This document shows positions 34,596 through 42,423 of a DNA stretch of 61,471 nt, one piece after another (position 1 is the stretch's first letter; each line of letters begins with the position of its first letter). The position numbers and the translations under genes are program-made. The DNA comes from Acidobacteriota bacterium (lineage in GTDB: Bacteria > Acidobacteriota > Terriglobia > Terriglobales > Acidobacteriaceae): NCBI GenBank assembly GCA_021792795.1, contig JAJYUB010000020.1, positions 1 through 61,471 of the forward strand, in the 5' to 3' direction. The notes beneath the pieces are model-generated. The model did no database searches. It had not been told where the DNA came from and saw nothing but the letters and a program-made list of their open reading frames with translations.

Positions 34596-35498
34596 ATGCC
34601 CTCCCATGTGGATGTTCAGAAGATTTTGCACTCCGGCGCGGAGTTGACGGACCGCGCCCTGGAACGACTGCTTCCCCCTCCCGATGCGATGCCGTCGTCC
34701 ATTCACCGGGCGATGCGTCATAGCACGTTCGCGGGCGGCAAACGGCTGCGGCCTGTGCTGTGCATGGAGTCGGCGCGGACCTTTTCGACACGCGGCGAAC
34801 TTCCGGAGGGGATCGAGGACCTGGCGGCAGCTCTGGAAATGCTGCACACGTACTCGCTGGTGCATGACGATTTGCCGGCGCTCGACAACGACGACCTGCG
34901 GCGGGGAAAGCCGACGTGCCATGTCGTTTTCGGCGAGGCGATCGCCATTCTTTGCGGCGACGCGCTGCAGACGCAGGCGTACCAGACCTTGGCGGGATTG
35001 CGTTGCCCAGCGACGGCCACAGTGGCCATCCTGGGGGAAATCTCCCGCGCCACCGGCACGGTGGAAGGCATGATTGGCGGGCAGGTGATGGACCTGGAGA
35101 GCGAACACCTGACGCCGACCGCAGAATTGGTGTCCGCGATTCACAAGGCCAAGACCGGCGCCCTGATTACCGCCAGTGTTGCGACCGGAGGCATTTACGC
35201 GGGCGGCGACGCGGACGCCGTCAAGCATTTACGCGTCTTTGGACAATACGCCGGATTGGCCTTCCAAATCGTCGATGACGTGCTGGACGTGACGGAAAGC
35301 TCGGAACATCTGGGCAAAACGGCGGGCAAAGACACCGCGACGGTGAAGGCGACCTGGCCGGCTGTGTATGGCGTGGACCAATCCCTGAAGGACGCGAGAG
35401 GATTGATCGATGCGGCATTTACGGAGCTGGATGGCTTTGGCGCAGCGGCGGAACCGCTGAAGGCGGTGGCGTTGTATCTGGTGGAGCGAAAACATTAA
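34596..35498 (+). CDS. ispA: Farnesyl/geranylgeranyl diphosphate synthase (IspA type)
   Basis: A 300-residue short-chain trans-prenyl diphosphate synthase making C15 or C20 isoprenoid precursors. GGKRLRP (residues 48-54) is followed by the first aspartate-rich motif DDLPALDNDD (91-100), whose two-residue insertion is typical of bacterial IspA, then GDALQTQA, KTGALI and the second motif FQIVDDVLDVT with GKTAGKD. It differs clearly from the long-chain synthase at 11974-12963, so the window holds both steps of polyprenyl supply. Product length (C15 versus C20) is not certain. Confidence 0.88.
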   Translation: MPSHVDVQKILHSGAELTDRALERLLPPPDAMPSSIHRAMRHSTFAGGKRLRPVLCMESARTFSTRGELPEGIEDLAAALEMLHTYSLVHDDLPALDNDDLRRGKPTCHVVFGEAIAILCGDALQTQAYQTLAGLRCPATATVAILGEISRATGTVEGMIGGQVMDLESEHLTPTAELVSAIHKAKTGALITASVATGGIYAGGDADAVKHLRVFGQYAGLAFQIVDDVLDVTESSEHLGKTAGKDTATVKATWPAVYGVDQSLKDARGLIDAAFTELDGFGAAAEPLKAVALYLVERKH

Positions 35499-35531
35499 AG
35501 GAGCGGATGGTCCATGAAGCAGATGCCAAAT

Positions 35532-35636
35532 GGAGTCATTCTGAATGGAGCGCAGCGGAGTGAAGAATCCAGACAATGTACGCCGGTTGCGTGCCGCCAT
35601 CACCCTCTGGATTCTTCGATTCGCCCAGAATGACTC
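35532..35636. repeat. Long palindromic repeat, family B copy 2
   Basis: The clearest copy: left arm GAGTCATTCTG plus GAAGAATCCAGA, right arm TCTGGATTCTTC plus CAGAATGACTC, with a centre of about 30 bases. An inverted ATTTACAGTTG motif lies 18 bases to the right (35655-35665). Confidence 0.7.
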
Positions 35637-35687
35637 ATCCCGGAAATAACTACACAACTGTAAATGAGCTAAAGAGGAATGGAAACG

Positions 35688-36053
35688 ATGCATTGGACTA
35701 CAGTTTCGATCATCCTGGCGGTCGCCGCGGTGTTTTATCTGCTGAAACGCAGCGGCCAGATTTCACGCAAGGACGCACGGTCGCATTTGGAAAACGGCGC
35801 GCTGGTGATTGACGTGCGCACCCCGGCGGAATTTAACTCCGGGCATTTACCCGATGCAATCAATCTGCCGCTGGATGAAATTGAAGCGAAACTGCCGCGC
35901 CGAGTAAAAGACAAGAACCAGGCGCTGCTGCTGCATTGCCAGAGCGGAATGCGCAGCGGCATGGCAAAGAAGAAGTTGAAGAGCCTGGGTTATGCGAACG
36001 CCTTCAATCTTGGCTCCTATGGCCGGGCGGCGCGAGTGGTGGGGGACGAATAG
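35688..36053 (+). CDS. Membrane-anchored rhodanese-like protein
   Basis: A 121-residue protein with a single N-terminal hydrophobic helix (MHWTTVSIILAVAAVFYLLK) and one rhodanese domain. Key segments are VIDVRTPAEFNSGHLPDAINLP and the catalytic loop HCQSGMRS with Cys84, so sulfurtransferase chemistry is possible. Single-domain rhodaneses of this form are thought to carry sulfane sulfur; the acceptor is unknown. GAGG lies ten bases before ATG35688; the ATG at 35679 is too close to the ribosome site. The long palindrome lies just upstream. Confidence 0.88.
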   Translation: MHWTTVSIILAVAAVFYLLKRSGQISRKDARSHLENGALVIDVRTPAEFNSGHLPDAINLPLDEIEAKLPRRVKDKNQALLLHCQSGMRSGMAKKKLKSLGYANAFNLGSYGRAARVVGDE

Positions 36054-36194
36054 GCGATTCCGCGTGTTCCAATCGTGAATTGTGCCGAGGCCATCGGGAC
36101 CAAGGCGGAAAAGGTTGCGCAGCGCTCCTTCGCTCAGCATGATGCGATCTGGGATGCCCCTGCGCAATGCCGACAGCGAAAACGCGCTGGAGCG

Positions 36195-37544
36195 TTAACC
36201 GGACCGGCCATCCTGCGACCGCATTCCGAGCATCTCCGGCGTGGATTTATCGAAGACCAATGTCCTGGTAGGGAATGGGAATTCAATGCCTTCCTTCTGA
36301 AAGCGTTCGACGATTCGCATACGCAGCTCCGTCTGGACAGAGAACTGTTGCGCGAAGTCGAGAATTTCGACCATGAGAGTGAAATTCAGGGACGAATCCC
36401 CGAATCCAGGCATGAACCGTATCTGCGGATCGGCATCGAGGGCGAGCCCCGCCACCTGACCGCGAACCGCCTGTTCCGCTACTTCTTTCAACACCTGGCC
36501 CACCCAGCGCGGATCCGTGCCGTACGCCACCCCTACCTCGATCGACAGTAGCATCTGCCGTTCCGGATGGGAAAAGTTCGTGACCACGGCCTTGGCCAGC
36601 GTGGAATTGGGGACCACGACGAGGTTCTTCTCCAAGGACTGGATGGATGTGGAGCGCCAGCCGACACGCAGGACATATCCCTGCTGACCGGAGTCGAGCT
36701 GGATAAAATCGCCAGCACGGATGGGGCGGTCGGCGAGCAGATAGAGGCCGGCAAAAAAATTGCTGAGCGTTTCCTGCAACGCCATGGCCACTGCCACGCT
36801 GCCGACTCCCAGGGTGGTCCAGACTGCAGTCAGCCGTACTCCCAGGTTTTCCAGCACGATCATCACAGCCAGCAGGCTGAATATGGCCCGCGCCACGAAC
36901 ACGGCGGGCTCCGTGAATCGTACGTATGAGGGGTCTTCCTGGGACATCCGGGACAGGTACAGGGTCACCATTTTCCCGGCGCCGTAGCTGCCCAGAAAAA
37001 TTGCCAGCGTCATCAACAACCGGCCAGCAAAATGTTCGTGTCTGGGGGCCAGGTGCAGCGCTTCCAGCAGGGTGTAGACCGCAATCAGGAGCACGGACGC
37101 TTCCATCAGGAATGCAAACAGGCGGATGGTCTTCTCTTTGCCGGGAAGCTTCTGTCCCCACCTGCGCAAGAACAGCAAAGCGATGCGGGTGGGAACATAA
37201 TACGAAACGCCAACAATGAGCGCGAGGCTGACCCGCTGGAGAAGCTCGACATGCGCGTTGTGGAAGGTAAGCCCAAACACGTCCAGATCGAACGAGACCG
37301 CGGCAATCACGAACAATGGGACCGGCAGGACCGCAAGAATGGAAAACGGGAATTCGCTCCACTGGTTCCGATGTTTTGTCGCCTGACGGTTGAGAAAGCG
37401 GGTGAGCGCGACCCCAAGAACAAGCGCCGCCAGAATCAACAACCCGAGACTGGACCGGCGCAAAAGAGCCGGGCCCAGATGCAGGAGCGTGGCGAACTTT
37501 AAAAGTATCTTGTCATAGGACGACAATGGCAATGTCGCTTCCAT
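36195..37544 (-). CDS. MscS family mechanosensitive ion channel, short form
   Basis: A 449-residue membrane protein with about six predicted helices (residues 25-260) followed by the MscS pore and beta domains: TLGVGSVAVAMALQETLSNFFAGL (pore helix plus hinge, from about residue 240), then GDFIQLDSGQQGYVLRVGWRSTSI and VPNSTLAKAVVTNFS. It lacks the long coiled-coil region of the other channel at 9820. The open frame extends 72 codons upstream with non-family sequence; ATG37544, directly after GGAAGG, begins a normal N-terminus, though the ribosome spacing is poor. It follows the transpeptidase gene on the same strand. Confidence 0.85.
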   Translation of the reverse strand: MEATLPLSSYDKILLKFATLLHLGPALLRRSSLGLLILAALVLGVALTRFLNRQATKHRNQWSEFPFSILAVLPVPLFVIAAVSFDLDVFGLTFHNAHVELLQRVSLALIVGVSYYVPTRIALLFLRRWGQKLPGKEKTIRLFAFLMEASVLLIAVYTLLEALHLAPRHEHFAGRLLMTLAIFLGSYGAGKMVTLYLSRMSQEDPSYVRFTEPAVFVARAIFSLLAVMIVLENLGVRLTAVWTTLGVGSVAVAMALQETLSNFFAGLYLLADRPIRAGDFIQLDSGQQGYVLRVGWRSTSIQSLEKNLVVVPNSTLAKAVVTNFSHPERQMLLSIEVGVAYGTDPRWVGQVLKEVAEQAVRGQVAGLALDADPQIRFMPGFGDSSLNFTLMVEILDFAQQFSVQTELRMRIVERFQKEGIEFPFPTRTLVFDKSTPEMLGMRSQDGRSG

Positions 37545-37756
37545 CCTTCCGGAGGATTTGTTCCGATAGTAACAAGCAATCTGGCCTGACGGGCCTGTTA
37601 GTGCATTTTCGGTCAAGGCGTCGACGGTCGGGGAAAGAGTCGCGCTCCTCCACCCAAGTCTTGTTGACACCCGATTTGAAAGTACTCCAGATGCAGTGGG
37701 AAGAGGATTGGGAACTTCTGTCCTTGAAGATAGGGCAGTCCGGACGCTGCTTCTCT

Positions 37757-39010
37757 TCAATGACCTTCCAGAGACGATATTTCGCTCTTCGGCTGCCGCG
37801 GACCCATGGTGGCGTAGTAATTCTGTTCTTCCAGATTGCGGTAGAAGATGCCCGCCAGTTCCGCGGCCTTGGGGCCGTATGTCGGTCGTCCACCCTCAAG
37901 AAAAAACACGGCCACCAGCCTTCCATGGGGCGTGTCGGCGTAGGAGCCGAACCAGCCGAACCGGGTGCCATTGTCGGAGCAGGTACCGGTCTTCCCCAGG
38001 ACTGGAAAGTCCTTGAAGTTGGCCCGCACGGGGCGGCCAGTGCCAAACTTGACGACGTCGGTCATGCCAACGGTCATCGAGGGGAGCAGCGGACCGATGT
38101 TGAGTTCGCGCTTCACCAGAGGATGGAAATTCGCCACTTCCGCGGGTGTCTCGGGATGCTGCAGGTAATAGAGCGTGCCGCCATTGGCAATGGCGGAGAT
38201 CAGCGCGCCCAGTTGCAACGGAGTGACCGAGACGCTCTCGCCAAAGGAACACATCCGGCCCACACCACCCTCGCTTTCAGGAAGAACATGGGAGGGATAG
38301 ACGCCGAGCTGCTCGCCGGGAATGTTATATCCCGCGAGTTCTCCCAGGCCGAACATGTTGGCGTAATACTTGACGCGATCGAAGCCGAGACGACGCCCGA
38401 CGGTCTCAAAATAAAGATTGTTGGAGTGCGCCAGGGCATCGGTCAACGTCATGCGATAGCGGCCACCCAGATTGACAGGCATGTCCGCGGTGATGACGCC
38501 TTCTTCCAGTGCAGCCAAAGCGACGGACAACTTGATGGTCGAACAGGGTTCGGCCCCGCTGGACAGCGCCAGCCGATGGTTCACCATGGCAAGAATGCGG
38601 CCGTTGTCGGGGTTGATGACAACCACGGCGCCGTTCATATCGCCAAGGGCTGAAATGGCCGCCTGGCGCACGACTGGATCTTCGCCAGCGGCGATGTCGC
38701 CGGCTGTCTGGTCCTGGGCATAGGAGCTGGCGGTGAACCGTTCATAGTAACGATGGCGACGATAACGGCGGCGGTGCAAGGAGGTCGAAGCGCGAACCTT
38801 CGCTGAAGCATGCACGGTGCGGCGAGATGCAGCCGTCCGGCGGCGGGTCGCATGGGTGGCGCGGATGCGGCGCGATTTCGATTTTTTGCGGACAGTTACT
38901 TTGGGTGTTGCGATCGTAGCAGCCAGCGCGACTGGGCGTGTCCGCAGGGCCAGGGACGAGGCCAGGACGGACAGCAACAGAAGGCGGGGGAGGAGGAAAC
39001 GCAACTTCAT
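37757..39010 (-). CDS. Penicillin-binding protein transpeptidase with Arg/His-rich linker
   Basis: A 417-residue exported serine transpeptidase. After a signal peptide (residues 1-32) comes a striking basic linker (about 37-92, rich in Arg, Lys, His, Ser and Thr, for example RRTAASRRTVHASAKVRA). The transpeptidase domain then carries all three active-site motifs: SxxK as STIK (Ser157, Lys160), SxN as SNN (196-198) and KTG (340-342). There is no dimerisation or glycosyltransferase domain, so it is smaller than FtsI or MrdA and closer to a stand-alone transpeptidase. ATG39010 has AAGGTG 8 bases upstream. It lies downstream of ftsZ and may act in division peptidoglycan; that is inference. Confidence 0.85.
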   Translation of the reverse strand: MKLRFLLPRLLLLSVLASSLALRTRPVALAATIATPKVTVRKKSKSRRIRATHATRRRTAASRRTVHASAKVRASTSLHRRRYRRHRYYERFTASSYAQDQTAGDIAAGEDPVVRQAAISALGDMNGAVVVINPDNGRILAMVNHRLALSSGAEPCSTIKLSVALAALEEGVITADMPVNLGGRYRMTLTDALAHSNNLYFETVGRRLGFDRVKYYANMFGLGELAGYNIPGEQLGVYPSHVLPESEGGVGRMCSFGESVSVTPLQLGALISAIANGGTLYYLQHPETPAEVANFHPLVKRELNIGPLLPSMTVGMTDVVKFGTGRPVRANFKDFPVLGKTGTCSDNGTRFGWFGSYADTPHGRLVAVFFLEGGRPTYGPKAAELAGIFYRNLEEQNYYATMGPRQPKSEISSLEGH

Positions 39011-39447
39011 GGGGACTGCACCTTCGCTGTGTGGATGAGACTTCATGATCGCAGAATTGGCCCAAATCCGGCCAGTTTCTTTTGACGAGTATCCTGCCAA
39101 TACACGCGAGCCATGTTCTTCATTCCTTGTCGATGCGCAGCCGTTGCCGCGCGGGACCGCACGGAAATCGCGAGACATACCTGAATGATTCCGGCCTTTT
39201 CAAAGTGACGCCGCGCTAACGCAAAGCAATCCTCCCGATGTCCCTCATCATGCGGCCCCGCCAGTGCGGATCGATGGTCCGTATAGCCAGGTTCCCAATG
39301 GAGTCATTCTGAATGGAGGTCGCCGCGACGACCGGAGTGAGGAATCCAGACAATCCGCGCCTGGTACGTACCGCCATTACCCTCTGGATTCTTCGCTTCG
39401 CTCAGAATGACTTCTCACCAAAACGATTGCACCAACTGTAAATCCGC
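39011..39447. other. Intergenic region between ftsZ and the transpeptidase gene
   Basis: These 437 bases lie between the ftsZ stop and the transpeptidase start on the minus strand. They contain the family B palindrome (39300-39413) and, touching the ftsZ stop, the motif CCAACTGTAAATCCGC (minus strand GCGGATTTACAGTTGG). The rest keeps an open frame upstream of the transpeptidase start, without family features. No gene is called. Confidence 0.5.
39300..39413. repeat. Long palindromic repeat, family B copy 3
   Basis: GGAGTCATTCTGAATGGAGG on the left and TCTGGATTCTTCGCTTCGCT with CAGAATGACTTC on the right, around a centre of about 40 bases. Inverted ATTTACAGTTGG motif to the right at 39432-39445. 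Confidence 0.65.
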
Positions 39448-40860
39448 TTAGAGATCGTTGCGGCGCAGATACGCGGGTACATCCAGTTGCTGGTCCTCCA
39501 GCTCCGCCACTCTGGCCGGGTGGACCGGCGAGGACGCCCGTTCCACGGTGTTGCCAGGTTGCGATGCGGAGGGAGAGGCAGGGGCAACATCCTGGCGCGC
39601 TTGCAGCGCGGGGGAATCTGCTTCCGCCGACTTGGCTGCATGCGCGGCTGTGGAGATTGCTGAACCCTGGCGGCCAGCAGAAGAGGCCTGTTGCGCCTGC
39701 TCTTCGGCGATTTCACTGGCGAACCTGGGCGCTGCGACCGGCCTATTGCCGGCCGGATTTGCAGGACGCTCATTTGCCGACTCCTTTAACTGCGCGGAGG
39801 TCCGGGCCGACGCGGGAACATCCAGGGGATGCGAGAGATGCGCGCCACGCGAAGGCAAATCGGGACGGAAACCGGTCGCGATCACCGTGATCTTGATCTC
39901 ATCGCCCAGCGATTCATCGAGCACCGCGCCAAAAATGATGTTGGCGTCCTCATGCGCGGAACTTTGGATGATGGTGGACGCCTCATTGACTTCGCTCAGC
40001 TTCAGCGAACTGGAGCCGCTGATGTTGATGAGGATGCCTCGCGCTCCGTCGATGGCCCCTTCCTCCAGCAGCGGCGAAGACATGGCGGCGTTGGCAGCCT
40101 CTTTGGCGCGGTCCGGCCCGCTGCGCATCGCCGTTCCCATCACCGCGTAGCCCATGCCGGACATGGTCGTCTTTACGTCGGAGAAGTCGCGGTTGATGAT
40201 TCCGGGGATGGTAATGATGTCGGAAATTCCCTGCACGCCCTGGCGCAGCACGTCGTCGGCAATGCGGAAGGACTCAAAAAAGCCTGCGTCCTTGGCCACT
40301 GCCAGCAGCCGCTCATTCGGAATTACGATCATCGTGTCCACGCTATCGAGTAGCTCCGCCACGCCATGGTCCGCCTGCAGCAAACGCCGCTTGCCTTCAA
40401 ATGCAAATGGACGGGTGACGACGGCCACCGTGAGCGCGCCCATCTCGCTGGCCAGCGACGCAATCACGGGCGCAGCCCCCGTTCCCGTGCCTCCGCCCAG
40501 CCCGGCGGTCACAAAGACCATATCGGCGCCTTCCAGGGCCTCGATAATTTTTTCCGAGTCCTCAATCGCGGCACGGCGGCCCACGTCGGGGTTCGCGCCC
40601 GCGCCGAGGCCGCTGGTCAGCTTCATCCCAAGCTGCAATTTCACCGGGGCCTTGGAGGAACGCAGCGCCTGGGCATCGGTGTTGGCAACGATGAACTCGA
40701 CCCCCTCGACGTGGGCTTCAATCATGCGGTTGACGGCGTTTCCGCCGCCGCCGCCCACGCCGATCACTTTGATTTTTGCGCCGCGCGGCACTTCATCCTG
40801 GTATTGAATGCGCAGGCCCTCGTCTGTGGTCTTCCGCTCTTGCTGTTTACTGTCGGTCAT
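39448..40860 (-). CDS. ftsZ: Cell division GTPase FtsZ
   Basis: A 470-residue tubulin homologue that polymerises into the division ring. The GTP-binding signature GGGTGTG is at residues 122-128, preceded by [13 protein letters not shown] near 34-46, and the T7 loop region and [11 protein letters not shown] are intact. A long Ala/Ser/Pro-rich variable linker (about 335-455) ends in a conserved-type C-terminal peptide [12 protein letters not shown]. The linker and tail bind FtsA and other partners. It is the last classic gene of the dcw cluster here and is separated from ftsA by 271 bases holding tandem repeats and a hairpin, so it may have its own promoter. Confidence 0.98.
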   Translation of the reverse strand: MTDSKQQERKTTDEGLRIQYQDEVPRGAKIKVIGVGGGGGNAVNRMIEAHVEGVEFIVANTDAQALRSSKAPVKLQLGMKLTSGLGAGANPDVGRRAAIEDSEKIIEALEGADMVFVTAGLGGGTGTGAAPVIASLASEMGALTVAVVTRPFAFEGKRRLLQADHGVAELLDSVDTMIVIPNERLLAVAKDAGFFESFRIADDVLRQGVQGISDIITIPGIINRDFSDVKTTMSGMGYAVMGTAMRSGPDRAKEAANAAMSSPLLEEGAIDGARGILINISGSSSLKLSEVNEASTIIQSSAHEDANIIFGAVLDESLGDEIKITVIATGFRPDLPSRGAHLSHPLDVPASARTSAQLKESANERPANPAGNRPVAAPRFASEIAEEQAQQASSAGRQGSAISTAAHAAKSAEADSPALQARQDVAPASPSASQPGNTVERASSPVHPARVAELEDQQLDVPAYLRRNDL

Positions 40861-40953
40861 TTGTAGAAATCCCTCGATTCAAGCATTTTCGCCGTTCCTG
40901 GTTTGCGTGCCTCATTCTGTCCCGCAGAATGAGGAACCTTGTTTTTCAACTAC

Positions 40954-41022
40954 GCGAACTTCGCATCCGTCCTTCCGCGAACTTCGCATCCGTCCTTCCG
41001 CGAACTTCGCATCCATCCTAAT
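40954..41022. repeat. Three tandem 23-base units upstream of ftsZ
   Basis: Three consecutive 23-base units start at 40954, 40977 and 41000. Each begins GCGAACTTCGCATCC; the first two are identical and the third differs at the end. Each contains the small palindrome GCGAACTTCGC. They lie about 95-160 bases upstream of the ftsZ start and may be protein binding sites or simple slippage. Confidence 0.65.
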
Positions 41023-41080
41023 GAAGCCTCTTGAAAGTCCCTCAGGGGCCAAAGCCCGACCTAAATTTGCTGCGCGCTCG

Positions 41081-41099
41081 GCACGACTAAAAGTCGTGC
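41081..41099 (-). terminator. Perfect hairpin between ftsA and ftsZ
   Basis: GCACGACT and AGTCGTGC form an 8-base stem around an AAA loop, 33 bases beyond the ftsA stop on the minus strand. It could attenuate or end transcription before ftsZ, or be another dispersed hairpin; no long T run follows. Confidence 0.4.
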
Positions 41100-41131
41100 C
41101 CCGATACAAAACAGGCTGGATCAGGGCCCTG

Positions 41132-42355
41132 CTAAATGCTGCCGGCAAAAATCGCGCGCAATTTTGCGCCCACTCCAATGTCGTTTGCGGAGCGCTGCTC
41201 GCGCACGCGATGGGTATACAACAAAAGGCCGATCAAAGTTGAATACTCGGGGTCGACCAGTTCCTCCGGCATGCGCGACAGCGGGACCGGAAGGCCAACT
41301 CTGGCGGAGGTACGCAACATATTCTCTGCGTGCTCGGCCATGCCTGGCAATTTCGCGCCGCCGCCGGTCAGCACGCAACCGGAACCCATCGCCTCCAACA
41401 CGCCGCCCTGGCGCAAACTATTGCGCAGCATCTGGAACAATTCGCGGGCGCGGGGCTCAAGAATTTCGCTCAAATGGCGCTGCGGCACCTGGCGATACGG
41501 GCCGCTGCCGGCCTCCGGCGCTTGAATCATGATCTCATTCAACTGCGGAATTGCGGTAACGACGGCGTGGCCGTATTGCAGCTTCAGCCGTTCGGCTTCC
41601 GGCAGCGGCACGCGCAACACGACGGCCAGATCGTTGGTGAAATGCGCGCCGCCGATCGGCAAAGAGTCGGTGTGGACCACAGCGCCTTCAAACAGCACGG
41701 CCACTTCCGTCGAGGCGGCGCCGATGTCGAGCACGCAAACGCCCAGCTCCCGCTCGTCCGATGTGAGCACGGCTTCGGCGGCTGCGATGGCCTCAAAGAT
41801 GGTGTCGGAAACTTCAATGCCCGCCTTATTGGCGCAGGTCACAACATTTTGCATGGTGCTGGCGGGGGCCATGACAATGTGCAGATTCACTTCCAGCGTG
41901 CTGCCGACCATGCCCACCGGATCGAGGATGCCTTCCTGCTCATCCACCAGAAAATCCTGCGGCAAAAGATGCAGCACGCGATACTCCGGCGGAAGATGCA
42001 CTTCACGCGCGCGCTCGACGGCGGCGCGCACATCGTCGCGAGTGATCTCTCGCATGCGGCTGCCCAGGAGAATGCCGCCTCGACTGGTCACTCCACGCAC
42101 GCGCGAGCCGCCAATGCCGACGGTAGCGGTTGAGACCTGGGTGTCGGCTGCTTCTTCAACGGCCTGAAATGCGTGGTCGAACGACTCGGTGGCCGGGCCC
42201 AGGTCGGCGACGATGCTGCGGCGCATGCCGCGCGCCTGAACCGCGCTGTGGCCGCGATAGCGGACCGCGCCGTCGGAGATTTCCGCGGAGAGAGCGCGCA
42301 CGTTGGCGCTGCCCGCATCGAGTACCGCGATATGTCTTTGTTCTCGTTCTGGCAT
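41132..42355 (-). CDS. ftsA: Cell division protein FtsA
   Basis: A 407-residue actin-like ATPase that tethers FtsZ to the membrane. The N-terminal phosphate-binding segment is AVLDAGSANVRALSAEI, followed by the SHS2 1C domain with AVEEAADTQVSTATVGIGGS. The second phosphate motif is CVLDIGAASTEVAVL and the adenosine motif is GCVLTGGGAKLPGM. The C-terminus ends in a short helix (KLRAIFAGSI) that may be the membrane-targeting amphipathic tail, preceded by YSTLIGLLLY. GGGAGTGGAAG precedes the ATG. It is downstream of ftsQ with 68 bases between, where a hairpin repeat sits. Confidence 0.96.
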   Translation of the reverse strand: MPEREQRHIAVLDAGSANVRALSAEISDGAVRYRGHSAVQARGMRRSIVADLGPATESFDHAFQAVEEAADTQVSTATVGIGGSRVRGVTSRGGILLGSRMREITRDDVRAAVERAREVHLPPEYRVLHLLPQDFLVDEQEGILDPVGMVGSTLEVNLHIVMAPASTMQNVVTCANKAGIEVSDTIFEAIAAAEAVLTSDERELGVCVLDIGAASTEVAVLFEGAVVHTDSLPIGGAHFTNDLAVVLRVPLPEAERLKLQYGHAVVTAIPQLNEIMIQAPEAGSGPYRQVPQRHLSEILEPRARELFQMLRNSLRQGGVLEAMGSGCVLTGGGAKLPGMAEHAENMLRTSARVGLPVPLSRMPEELVDPEYSTLIGLLLYTHRVREQRSANDIGVGAKLRAIFAGSI

Positions 42356-42377
42356 CTTCCACTCCCTTCGACTGAAT

Positions 42378-42410
42378 CCCAGGTCGCAAAGTCGAGACCT
42401 GGGGCACCCG
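42378..42410. repeat. Short hairpin repeat, family A copy 4, between ftsQ and ftsA
   Basis: CCCAGGTC (42378-42385) pairs with GACCTGGG (42396-42403), followed by GCACCCG. It sits inside the dcw cluster, in the 68-base ftsQ-ftsA gap. Confidence 0.65.
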
Positions 42411-42423
42411 CAAGTTTTAGCCG

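Noticed and set aside
39181-39240. Possible third copy of the leader RNA (GGGAGGATTG resembles its 3' end on the minus strand)
   Set aside because: Only the ribosome-site-like bases match; TATAGCATC and the complementary 5' arm are absent.
40954-41022. Tandem 23-base units considered as a CRISPR array
   Set aside because: Units are directly adjacent without unique spacers and no cas gene is in the window.
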